DNA of 64,000 bases from Ereboglobus sp. (GTDB taxonomy: Bacteria > Verrucomicrobiota > Verrucomicrobiia > Opitutales > Opitutaceae): the NCBI GenBank assembly GCA_029974595.1, contig JARKRC010000027.1:310001-374000 (forward strand). Reading direction: 5' to 3'. The notes beneath the pieces are model-generated. The model was not told the DNA's origin and ran no database searches. It worked only from the letters and a program-made list of their open reading frames with translations. Below are positions 30,776 to 38,683 of this stretch, piece after piece. The position numbers and the translations under genes are program-made. The number at the start of each line of letters is the position of its first letter. The stretch's first letter is position 1.

Positions 30776-33457
30776 CTACTTGCCAACGTCGCTGGTGCGC
30801 TCGATTTTCACGTTTTCCTGTCTCAGGTTTTGGACGTGTTCGATGAGATTGTCCTTTTTGACACCGCCGAATTGGCAGTTGCGCACGGTGATGTCACTGA
30901 TAGGCGCTTTTTCGAGACCCCGCAGGGTGATGGCGCGGGCACTGGATTTGCTGGTCAGGTTTTCGATGACGACGTTGCGGAGAACGGGGATGTGGTCGCC
31001 GCGCGCGCCTTCCTCATAGTTGAAATCAGCATGGATGACGGCGTCGGCAACGCGGCCAACACGAATGTTGCGGGCATGGATGTTCTCAATCACGCCTCCG
31101 CGAACGGCGTTGGTCTTGAATCGTAGGGCACGGTCAAGGCGAGGGCTGTCCATCTCGCAGTTTTCGATAAACACGTTGCGACAGCCGCCGGAGATTTCGC
31201 TGCCGATAGTCACGCCGCCGTGGCCATCCTTGAAGGTGCAGTTGCGGATGATGATGTTTTCGGAGGGAACATTCACGCGGCGTCCGTCGTTGTTGCGTCC
31301 GGACTTGATCGCGATGCAGTCGTCGCCGGTGTCGAAGCTGGTATTTTCAATGAGGACGTCGGTGCAGGACTCGGGGTCGCAGCCGTCATTGTTTGCGCCG
31401 TGGGAGACGATGGTGACGCCGCGAATGGTGACATTACGGCAGAGCACGGGGTTGATCTCCCAGAAGGGAGAGCGGAGGATGGTGACGCCTTCGATGAGAA
31501 TGTTCTGGCAGCGATAAGGTTGGATAAAGGGGGGGCGGATGTATTCGTGAAGGCCGTAGATGCGCTGGCGTGGGTCTTGCTGCTCGATGGGCATTTGGGC
31601 TTCGCGCATGAGGCGGTTGCGGCTGGCGCGGGCCAATGGTTCCTTGGGTTTGGTTTTGCGGTCAAGGAGGACCCAGCCCCACCAGTTGTCGTAATCGGCG
31701 GCGCCGTCGAGGATGCCTTTGCCGGTGATGGCGATGTTTTGCTGTTCGTAGGCGTAGATGAGAGGGGAGAAATTCATGAGTTCGACGCCTTCCCAACGGG
31801 TGAAAACGTTGGGCTGATAGAGGCGCGGGTCGGGGATGAACTGGAGGGTGGCGCCTTCTTCGAGGTGGAGGTTGGTGTTGCTTTTCAGATGGATGGGGCC
31901 GGTGAGCCAAGTGCCGGCGGGGATGAGGACGGTGCCGCCGCCGCCGGCTGCGCAGGCATCGATGGCGGCGCGGATCGCGGCGGATGCGTCGGATTTGCCA
32001 TCGGCGGACGCGCCGTAATTGGTTATTGGATACACGCGGTCGGGGAAGGCCGGCGGCTTGATGCGGGCAAGTATGGCGGGGTAAACCGACAGCCACGGGT
32101 CGTCGGAACTTTTGGTTTTCGATTTCGGATTTTGGATGGATGAGGACTTGTCGATGGTTTTGGCGCCGTAGCGGAAGTCGGGAGGCGGGGGGATGGAGGT
32201 AGCGGGAGTGTCGATTTTGAGGAGGCGGTCCATCTCGATGCCGGCAAAGACGAAGGGGCCGGTGCCTTTGTTGTCGTTGTTTACGATGGGTTCGCTGATG
32301 TAGTAGGCGAAGGAGCCGTCGCGTTTGTTGCCGGGGCCGAGGCCGGCGACTTTGCAGCATTGGGTGAGGACGAGGGAGCCGTCGGGATTTTCGCGGATGA
32401 AGTGTTTAAGAATGCCATTCCAAGCTTTTTCGGCGGCGGCGTGGAAGGCGGCGCGGTCGGAGAGCCAGTTGTTGTTGATGGCCTTGGCGAGTGTGTAGGT
32501 GAACATGCACGAGGCGGTGGCTTCGAGATAGTTACCTTCGCGGGTACCTTGATCGGTGACTTGCCACCAGAGGCCGGTGGTGGGGTCTTGGTGTTTCACG
32601 ATGCCGTCAGCGAGTTTTTGAAGGATGGCGGTGATTTTCGGCCGGGCGGGGTGGTCGGCGGGGAAGTTGTCGAGGACATCAACCAGAGCCATGCCGTACC
32701 AGCCGATGGCGCGGCTCCAGAAATTGGGCGAGAGGCCGGTGGTTTTGTCAGCCCAGGGTTGTGCGTGGGATGAGTCCCAGCCGTGGTAGTAGAGGCCGGT
32801 TTTCGCGTCGTAGGCGTGTTTGTCGATGAGGAGGATTTGGTAGGCGATATCGTCGAAGGCGGCGCGTTTTTCGGAAGCGGGGGCAAAGTTGGCAGCGTAA
32901 TCGGTGTAAAAGGGCGCGCCCATAAAAAGGCCGTCGAGCCACATTTGGTGCGGGTAGATTTTTTTGTGCCAGAAACCGCCTTCGCTAGTACGCGGATGGA
33001 CGGTGAATTGGTGGCGGAGGATTTTTATGGCGGCGAGGTAGCGCGCGTCCTTGGTGGTTTTGTAGAGGGTTTCGATGGCGCGTCCGGGGGCAATGAAGTC
33101 GATATTGTAGTCTTCGAGCTTATATTTGGCGATGGTAACGCTGCCGTCGGCGTTGGCGGTAATGAAGGAGTCGGCGGTGCGACGCACAAAGTCGAGGTAG
33201 CGGGGCTGACCGAGACGGGTGTCGAGGTTGAGGAGGGAATTGAGAAAAAGGAAATTGGCGTAATCCCAACTCGCACCAGATTCGGCGTTGAAGCGTTTTG
33301 CGGGTGCGAGCGCGGCCACGCGGCTGTCTGCGAAGCGGACGGACCAAGCGAGGGGAGTTTGCGCAAGAGCGGCGAGGCAGAGCGCAAAAGACAGGGGATA
33401 GAGAACGAAAGACAAAGAGTGGAGGAGCGATGGTGGCGGGCGGTGGGTGGGCTTCAT
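30776..33457 (-). CDS. Bifunctional secreted GH105-GH28 fusion (rhamnogalacturonyl hydrolase + polygalacturonase)
   Basis: 893 residues from ATG 33457; the longer open frame to 33535 adds an unlikely N-terminus before the signal peptide (LSFVLYPLSFALCLAALA). Residues about 35-425 form a GH105 (alpha/alpha)6 domain (DYNIDFIAPGRAIETLY, HQMWLDGLFMGAPFYTDYA, WSRAIGWYGMALVDVLD). A Ser/Lys/Pro-rich linker is followed by GH28 (from about residue 485) with NNDGCDPESC, DTGDDCIAIKSG, DGHGGVTIGSEISGG and RFK in place of the usual RIK. It should cleave the pectin backbone and remove terminal unsaturated uronates within one polypeptide. A perfect motif B palindrome is 120 bp upstream. Confidence 0.9.
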   Translation of the reverse strand: MKPTHRPPPSLLHSLSFVLYPLSFALCLAALAQTPLAWSVRFADSRVAALAPAKRFNAESGASWDYANFLFLNSLLNLDTRLGQPRYLDFVRRTADSFITANADGSVTIAKYKLEDYNIDFIAPGRAIETLYKTTKDARYLAAIKILRHQFTVHPRTSEGGFWHKKIYPHQMWLDGLFMGAPFYTDYAANFAPASEKRAAFDDIAYQILLIDKHAYDAKTGLYYHGWDSSHAQPWADKTTGLSPNFWSRAIGWYGMALVDVLDNFPADHPARPKITAILQKLADGIVKHQDPTTGLWWQVTDQGTREGNYLEATASCMFTYTLAKAINNNWLSDRAAFHAAAEKAWNGILKHFIRENPDGSLVLTQCCKVAGLGPGNKRDGSFAYYISEPIVNNDNKGTGPFVFAGIEMDRLLKIDTPATSIPPPPDFRYGAKTIDKSSSIQNPKSKTKSSDDPWLSVYPAILARIKPPAFPDRVYPITNYGASADGKSDASAAIRAAIDACAAGGGGTVLIPAGTWLTGPIHLKSNTNLHLEEGATLQFIPDPRLYQPNVFTRWEGVELMNFSPLIYAYEQQNIAITGKGILDGAADYDNWWGWVLLDRKTKPKEPLARASRNRLMREAQMPIEQQDPRQRIYGLHEYIRPPFIQPYRCQNILIEGVTILRSPFWEINPVLCRNVTIRGVTIVSHGANNDGCDPESCTDVLIENTSFDTGDDCIAIKSGRNNDGRRVNVPSENIIIRNCTFKDGHGGVTIGSEISGGCRNVFIENCEMDSPRLDRALRFKTNAVRGGVIENIHARNIRVGRVADAVIHADFNYEEGARGDHIPVLRNVVIENLTSKSSARAITLRGLEKAPISDITVRNCQFGGVKKDNLIEHVQNLRQENVKIERTSDVGK

Positions 33458-33576
33458 GATCGGTGTGATGGCTGAGGTTAAAAAACGGAGTATTTGGGAC
33501 GTCTTGGAATCATGCGGTTGCGTTGTGCGGGACAATGGTGCTTCGTATTCGGGACAGGGCGAAAGGTTTGATTGTT

Positions 33577-33587
33577 CGGACTGTCCG
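33577..33587 (-). promoter_or_regulatory. Putative operator, motif B copy (perfect palindrome)
   Basis: CGGACTGTCCG, a perfect palindrome around a central base, lies 120 bp upstream of the GH105-GH28 ATG. The identical 11-mer lies upstream of the lacI-type gene at 38355. Confidence 0.55.
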
Positions 33588-33743
33588 CTTCGTTGCCTTT
33601 TGGGAGATGTCGGCCGGACCGCTGTATTTCGAGAACTTGGTGTTGTTCGGCGGTGGCAGTTCCGACTTGGCGGTCACGGGAACAGACGATAGAAGGCGGA
33701 GAAGTGGCGGACGGGGTTCATGGGGGCGTATGAAATCCAGCCG

Positions 33744-34859
33744 TCATGTGATTTTGAAAATGAAGCCGCTGGCAGTCATGTGTTTTCCGCCTTGGGCGGC
33801 GGTAAAGAGGTATTCGGGAGCGCCGTCTCGCATGAGGATTTGCGGACGCTCAAAGCGCCCGTAGCGGCTCAGATGCCGGGGCGCGGGCGGCTCATTGAGG
33901 TTGTAGGCCGCTGCGCTGCCGTAGGCGATGAGGGGGCGCCCGAAATGAATGCCGTCCTTGGATTCAAGCAGAAGGCCGGCAAAATGGTCGTAAATACCCA
34001 TGTCGCGGCAGATAAGTTTTTTGACACCGTCCTCGCTCCAAACAAAAGCATCCTCGACCTGCTTGTTGTTTCCAAGCGGCGCAAAATTGAGGATCGGGTT
34101 TGCGTCGTGCTTCTTGAAGGGGCCTTCGGGCTTATCCGCGATGGCGAGTCCGTAGCGACGGTTGCCGCGGATGCGCGTGCCGGGGGGCGCCCCGAAGTAT
34201 TCCTCGCGCTTGAGCGCCTTGTAGTAGAGCCAGTATTGGCCGTTGTCATGCCTGAGAACGGCGGGATTGGTATTGCATAGGTCGTCCCATGCGCTGGCGG
34301 GGCCAGGCTCGAGAAGCGGTTCGTCGCAGCGGGTCCAGGGTCCCGCGGGGTTTTTTGCGACGGCGTAGCCGATGCGCTTGCTGGCCAGCTGCCCGTCCGA
34401 GGTACCCATGTAGTAAAGGTGGTATTTTCCGTCGAAAAAATGGATGCTCGGGTTGTGACAGGTGCTGGCATCGAAATGTCCGGCGCGAGGTGTGAGAATG
34501 GTGCTGGCGAACTCAAAAGGCCCCTCAGGCGAGGCGGCGGTGGCGTGCGCAATTTCACAGCGATTGATCCAGCCGCCCATCCCGTATTTGGCAGGCCAGC
34601 GCGAGTAATAAACATGCACGCGGCCCGAGCCGCTCGCATCGTAGATGGGGCTGTTGCACCATACGTAATAATTCTCAGTTTCGAGGATACGGTGGAGCGG
34701 GCGGAGCCGGCGGCTTAATCTGGAAATGTCGGCTGCCGGATATGGCAGTGAATATGCGGCAGAGGCGGCGGCAGCAACGGCGAGCCTGGACTTGCCGATG
34801 GCAAACGCGCCCCCGGCCAGCGCCAGCTGGCCGAGAAACTGTCTGCGCGAGGATTTCAT
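33744..34859 (-). CDS. Tat-exported beta-propeller glycosidase (GH43/GH117-like)
   Basis: 371 residues. It begins with a twin-arginine signal (SRRQFLG) and an Ala-rich hydrophobic stretch. The mature part has repeated propeller strands typical of five-bladed glycosidases (YYVWCNSPIYDASGSGRVHVYYSRW, NPSIHFFDGKYHLYYMG, NTNPAVLRHDNGQYWLYYKA, ERPQILMRDGAPEYLFTA). The exact family is uncertain; the GH43/GH117/GH130 superfamily is likely but I cannot map the catalytic triad safely. It starts 78 bp after the stop of the six-hairpin glycosidase at 34938-37148, so the two are probably co-transcribed. Confidence 0.75.
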   Translation of the reverse strand: MKSSRRQFLGQLALAGGAFAIGKSRLAVAAAASAAYSLPYPAADISRLSRRLRPLHRILETENYYVWCNSPIYDASGSGRVHVYYSRWPAKYGMGGWINRCEIAHATAASPEGPFEFASTILTPRAGHFDASTCHNPSIHFFDGKYHLYYMGTSDGQLASKRIGYAVAKNPAGPWTRCDEPLLEPGPASAWDDLCNTNPAVLRHDNGQYWLYYKALKREEYFGAPPGTRIRGNRRYGLAIADKPEGPFKKHDANPILNFAPLGNNKQVEDAFVWSEDGVKKLICRDMGIYDHFAGLLLESKDGIHFGRPLIAYGSAAAYNLNEPPAPRHLSRYGRFERPQILMRDGAPEYLFTAAQGGKHMTASGFIFKIT

Positions 34860-34937
34860 GCGACTGGTTGTGGTTGGATAAAAATCAATATGGCAGAGCG
34901 GGCCGAAGATGGCGGCGTGTTCGCAGGGGCGTCGCGA

Positions 34938-37148
34938 TCATGGCATTTTGTTGAGGCCTTCGGAACGCACGGTCCAACCGGCGTTTTTCGGGAAGCCAGG
35001 GGCGTCGCCTTCGGGGGCGGTGTCGTAGCCGGCGGCCATAAGCGCGACGGCGCCCAGGAAGGAGGCGTTGAAGGGCATGTAGGCGGGGCAGCCTCGGGGT
35101 TCCTTGGGGCGGCGGACGTAGCCTTGCGGCATGAAACGCGCAGAGGGGGCGTCATTGGTCACGATGTCAACGGCGGCTTGCGGGTCGCCGAGGCGCGTGG
35201 CGGTCATCGCTCCAAAGCCCATCGCCCAACTGTTCCAGCGTTTGGGGTTGCGCTGGTGAATGGCATCAAAGGTGGTTTTCATGATTTTGGGATCGATGAG
35301 GGGCGTTTGAGGCACGCAGCCGAGGGCGTAGATTTGGGACGTGGCGCCGCGGTTGTTGGGCTCGGTTTCGATTTCGATATACCGGCCTTCAACAATGGTG
35401 GGCGTGGCAAGTTTTGCGAGGACGTCGGCCCAATGCGCATCGGGGGCGAGGCCGAGGCGTTCGCGCCACTGTTGCGCGAGGTGCAAACCCCAATACCAGA
35501 GGGCAAGTTCAAATGTGGGGTTTTGAGTTTGGTCTTCCTTGGAGGCTTCGCTGGAGGCTTTGAGCGGGGGGCCGAGAATGTAGCGTTTGGTGGCGGTGTC
35601 GTAGAAGGCGTAGCTGGCGAGGTAATCACCGGTTTCGAGGACGATGTCTTTGTATTTGGCGAGGGCGGCGCGGGCGTCGGCGGGCGATCTCGTGGCAGCA
35701 TCGCGATAGACGAGTTCGCAGAGGTATATGGGGTTGGGATGATTCCAGATGATGAAGGGGTTTATGCCGCCGGGGGTGGGGCGTCCGTCGGGACCTGCCA
35801 TTTTGGGCCAGCAGGCGCCTTTGTAGCCTTTTTCGGCAGCGTCGGCTTTGGCGAGGGGGAGGACTTGTTGATACCATGAGAGGCCTTTTTCCAAAAGATC
35901 GGTATGGCCCCATTGATAGAATTGGGCGGAATGGATGAAATAGACTTCGGAGTTGTGCTTGCCAAACCATGTTGGGGTGACGAGGCCGCATTCGGAGGGC
36001 GGGAAGATGCTCGCGTAGTTTACGCGGACAACGTAAAGGGACTGGATGGTGCGGCGTTCGAGTTCGGGGGCGCGTGAGTTGGTGCTGGCAGAAAGATCAA
36101 TGATGCCGCCCTTAGTCCAAAATTCGCGCCAGGAAGTGACGCTGGCTTTGGTGATGTCGGCGAAGGAGGGTAGTGCCGTGGCGGGTTTGTCGGCGGCGGC
36201 GAGCGTGGCGGCGGGCGTGACGTTGACGGGGCGCGTGGGTTCGGCAGTGGCAGGGGTGAACTCGCAGGTGAAGGCGAGCTGGCCGCCTCCGGCAGAGCGG
36301 GGGGCGAGGCGGAAGTCATGCGGGGCAGCTTCCGTGAGGTCGGCGAGGCCGTCCCAGGCGAGTTTTACGTTGCAGGTGGCGGCGTCGATGGTGCGGGTGA
36401 GTTGCGCGGATTGGGCGCTTTGCGCGGTGATTTTGGTGGTGTGTGCGTCGGGTTTGTTCCAGATGAGCGGGGGATTGTTTTTGCTGGCTGCAAAATCGTA
36501 AGCGTAGGGGAAGCGAATGCGGAGCGCGAGTGTGCCATTTTGGAGGAGGGGCGAGCGGATGCGGGCGGTCATCATGCTGCGTTCGGGGTGGGCGGCGGTG
36601 ACGACTTCGACGGTGTGGCCGTCGAGGAGGTAGCGACTGGTGACGATGCCAGTCCAGAGGTCGAGGGTCTGGTCGATGGCCGTGAGGTCGCCGAGGGTGA
36701 GTTCGCGGTTTTGATAGAGAAAGCTGAATTGTCCAAGGGGAAGCGGGTGCGGGTTTTCGCGGAAATATTTTCCGGCGGGGCTTTTTTCGAGGGCGATGTA
36801 GGGGACCTGGCGTCCGTGGACGTTGTAGTTTTTGGAGGCGTCTTCGAGTTTGTGGCCTTCGGGGTTGGGGAAATCGTGCCAAGCCCAGGCGGCGAGAGTA
36901 TAGATGGGGACGCCTTTGGTGTGGTGAAGTTTGTCGAAGCATTGAAGGCCGGTGGCGTCGACGGTGAACGCGAAGTCGCCATTGCCGACGCTGAGTGAGG
37001 CCTCGGGATCGACGGTGGTGATGCGGGGATTATGACGCGTGACGACGGCGTGGCGATCTATGGTGGCGGCGGGCGCGATGAGCCCGGGAGCGAGCGCAGA
37101 AAGGATGCAGGCGGATGCGAAGGTGCAGAGCAAAGGACGTTGATTCAT
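34938..37148 (-). CDS. Secreted six-hairpin (GH65/GH95-like clan) putative glycosidase
   Basis: 736 residues from ATG 37146-37148, giving a signal peptide (MNQRPLLCTFASACILSALA); upstream in-frame codons to 37208 are discounted. An N-terminal beta-sandwich (TIDRHAVVTRHNPRITTVD, LSVGNGDFAFTVDATGLQ) leads into an (alpha/alpha)6-type domain (CGLVTPTWFGKHNSEVYFIHSAQFYQWGH, GYKGACWPKMAG). The layout resembles GH65/GH95-type enzymes, but the family is not one I can name. A clear paralogue is encoded at 59940-62162. A motif B copy lies about 93 bp upstream. Confidence 0.75.
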   Translation of the reverse strand: MNQRPLLCTFASACILSALAPGLIAPAATIDRHAVVTRHNPRITTVDPEASLSVGNGDFAFTVDATGLQCFDKLHHTKGVPIYTLAAWAWHDFPNPEGHKLEDASKNYNVHGRQVPYIALEKSPAGKYFRENPHPLPLGQFSFLYQNRELTLGDLTAIDQTLDLWTGIVTSRYLLDGHTVEVVTAAHPERSMMTARIRSPLLQNGTLALRIRFPYAYDFAASKNNPPLIWNKPDAHTTKITAQSAQSAQLTRTIDAATCNVKLAWDGLADLTEAAPHDFRLAPRSAGGGQLAFTCEFTPATAEPTRPVNVTPAATLAAADKPATALPSFADITKASVTSWREFWTKGGIIDLSASTNSRAPELERRTIQSLYVVRVNYASIFPPSECGLVTPTWFGKHNSEVYFIHSAQFYQWGHTDLLEKGLSWYQQVLPLAKADAAEKGYKGACWPKMAGPDGRPTPGGINPFIIWNHPNPIYLCELVYRDAATRSPADARAALAKYKDIVLETGDYLASYAFYDTATKRYILGPPLKASSEASKEDQTQNPTFELALWYWGLHLAQQWRERLGLAPDAHWADVLAKLATPTIVEGRYIEIETEPNNRGATSQIYALGCVPQTPLIDPKIMKTTFDAIHQRNPKRWNSWAMGFGAMTATRLGDPQAAVDIVTNDAPSARFMPQGYVRRPKEPRGCPAYMPFNASFLGAVALMAAGYDTAPEGDAPGFPKNAGWTVRSEGLNKMP

Positions 37149-37240
37149 GATGCGTTGCTTTGTTGGATGTGCTGGAGAGGTAAGAACTATGCCACGAGAA
37201 TTTGACACGACCCGGAACGCAGCGCGATAGCGCCACGAAT

Positions 37241-37251
37241 CTGACAGTCGG
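37241..37251 (-). promoter_or_regulatory. Putative operator, motif B variant
   Basis: CTGACAGTCGG (CCGACTGTCAG on the coding strand) matches the perfect motif B palindrome at nine of eleven positions and lies 93 bp upstream of the six-hairpin glycosidase start. Confidence 0.4.
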
Positions 37252-37286
37252 GATACCGAAATGACCGGATGTTCTAATATTAACTA

Positions 37287-38312
37287 TTAGGCATCCCTCC
37301 GCACGGTCGGGCCTTCCACCCATCGGCTTGGAATTGTGATGAGCGAGGGGATTTCGGGAACCCCGCGTTCGTTGCGATGGAGCATGGCCACGACACTTTC
37401 AACGGCGCGCGCGCCGATGAGTGCGGTTCGTTGCTCGAGGCCGGCGCAGGGCACATGCTGGCGAAGTGTATTGAGGCAGAAAAAACCGTGCGTTCGCGGC
37501 ACGCTCGCGCCGCCCGCCCGCATCCACTCGATAGCCTCGCTCTGATGCCCGATAACGACATCGGGATTATATTTGGAAAACCATTTTTTGAAATTGTCCT
37601 TTGTTATTTCATCCTCCACGAGCGGTGGCACGGGACGTTTTTCGGGGTTGGAATTCTGAAAGGCCAGAAATGCGCCCTGCCAGCGACCAAGCAACCGCTC
37701 GTCAGTGTGCCTGTGCATGAACAAGCCGGGCCGTTTGTATCCGCGTTCGCGCAATTTTTGCAGTCCTCTCACGAGCGAGCGATAGTGGTCCGGGCAGATC
37801 GAGTGCAGGGCGGGCTTGCGGATCGAATAATCGGTGTAAACGCCCGCAAAGCGCGTCCAGTCAAGTCCCGAGAAATCCGGATCGCCCCAAGCCGGCAGGA
37901 TCACGATGCCCTGGATGCCGCGCGATTCGAGTATCTGATTCAGGCGGGACATGCTCACCCCGGTTTTACCGGAGGAGGTGAACGATTCGGTTTTGAAACC
38001 GAGGCTTTGAGCGCTTTCCATCGCGCCGCGTGTGATTTCGCAATAGAATTTTTTTGCATACTCGGGCCGTCCTGGCTCGTCGAGTGTCAGCAAGGCAATG
38101 ACTCCGCGAAAGGTATTGCTGCTGGAACGGCGCAGTTCCGACATGACCGCTCCGGCGAGAGGATTGATTCTATATCCGGCTGCCTCGGCGGCTCTTCGGA
38201 TGCGGATCGCGGTTTCGGCTTTTACGCAATCCGAGCCCCGAAGCGCCTCGGAAATGGTGGTGCGCGAAACACCGAGGGTTTTGGCAAGTGAGCGAAGGGT
38301 AGGCGCGGACAT
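37287..38312 (-). CDS. LacI-family transcriptional regulator
   Basis: 341 residues. The N-terminal helix-turn-helix TLRSLAKTLGVSRTTISEALRG and hinge region AAEAAGYRINPLAGAVMSELRR are characteristic; the remainder is a periplasmic-binding-protein-like effector domain (GVIALLTLDEPGRPEYAKKFY, GIQGIVILPAWG). It probably binds a sugar and controls neighbouring polysaccharide genes. A perfect motif B palindrome 43 bp before its start suggests autoregulation, and further copies precede at least five other units in the window. It is transcribed divergently from the Pmp-type autotransporter. Confidence 0.92.
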   Translation of the reverse strand: MSAPTLRSLAKTLGVSRTTISEALRGSDCVKAETAIRIRRAAEAAGYRINPLAGAVMSELRRSSSNTFRGVIALLTLDEPGRPEYAKKFYCEITRGAMESAQSLGFKTESFTSSGKTGVSMSRLNQILESRGIQGIVILPAWGDPDFSGLDWTRFAGVYTDYSIRKPALHSICPDHYRSLVRGLQKLRERGYKRPGLFMHRHTDERLLGRWQGAFLAFQNSNPEKRPVPPLVEDEITKDNFKKWFSKYNPDVVIGHQSEAIEWMRAGGASVPRTHGFFCLNTLRQHVPCAGLEQRTALIGARAVESVVAMLHRNERGVPEIPSLITIPSRWVEGPTVRRDA

Positions 38313-38683
38313 GGGCGGGTTGGTGGATGGTTTATTTTAAAGGAAAGCATGAATCGGACTGTCCGGCAAGCGGTTTATTGCGATACGGGAAACGAACCAC
38401 ATTCATTGAAGCATCTTGTTACGGCCCTTTCCATTCAGAATGCAAATCTAGTGATCCTTACTGATCCCAAAAAATATACTCACCCCGGCATGACATGCTC
38501 GTATCTCTTGGTTCGCGATGCATCACAACACCAAAAAATATCTAAACAAACACTTTGATTAAAGAAGCTGGATGACCCCCGCCTCCGGGTCGCATCTGTT
38601 ATAACCGTCCCTCCTGAGTTTGCATCGCGGCAATTTCCAGAAAATTATTCCAATTAATGATAACCAAATAAAATCACACTATT
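38313..38683. other. Divergent control region between lacI-type gene and autotransporter
   Basis: 371 bp without a convincing gene; a 69-codon open frame at 38349-38558 has no recognisable features. It contains the motif B palindrome (38355-38365), a second palindrome GCATGACATGC (38488-38498), GATGCATC (38517-38524) and a small GACCC/GGGTC hairpin near 38572-38590. It is AT-rich close to the autotransporter start. Confidence 0.5.
38355..38365 (-). promoter_or_regulatory. Putative operator, motif B copy (perfect palindrome)
   Basis: CGGACTGTCCG, 43 bp upstream of the lacI-type start and about 320 bp upstream of the divergent autotransporter. Confidence 0.55.

Noticed and set aside
38349-38558. 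69-codon open frame between the lacI-type gene and the autotransporter
   Set aside because: No recognisable motif, starts on an operator-like palindrome, and lies in an AT-rich control region.
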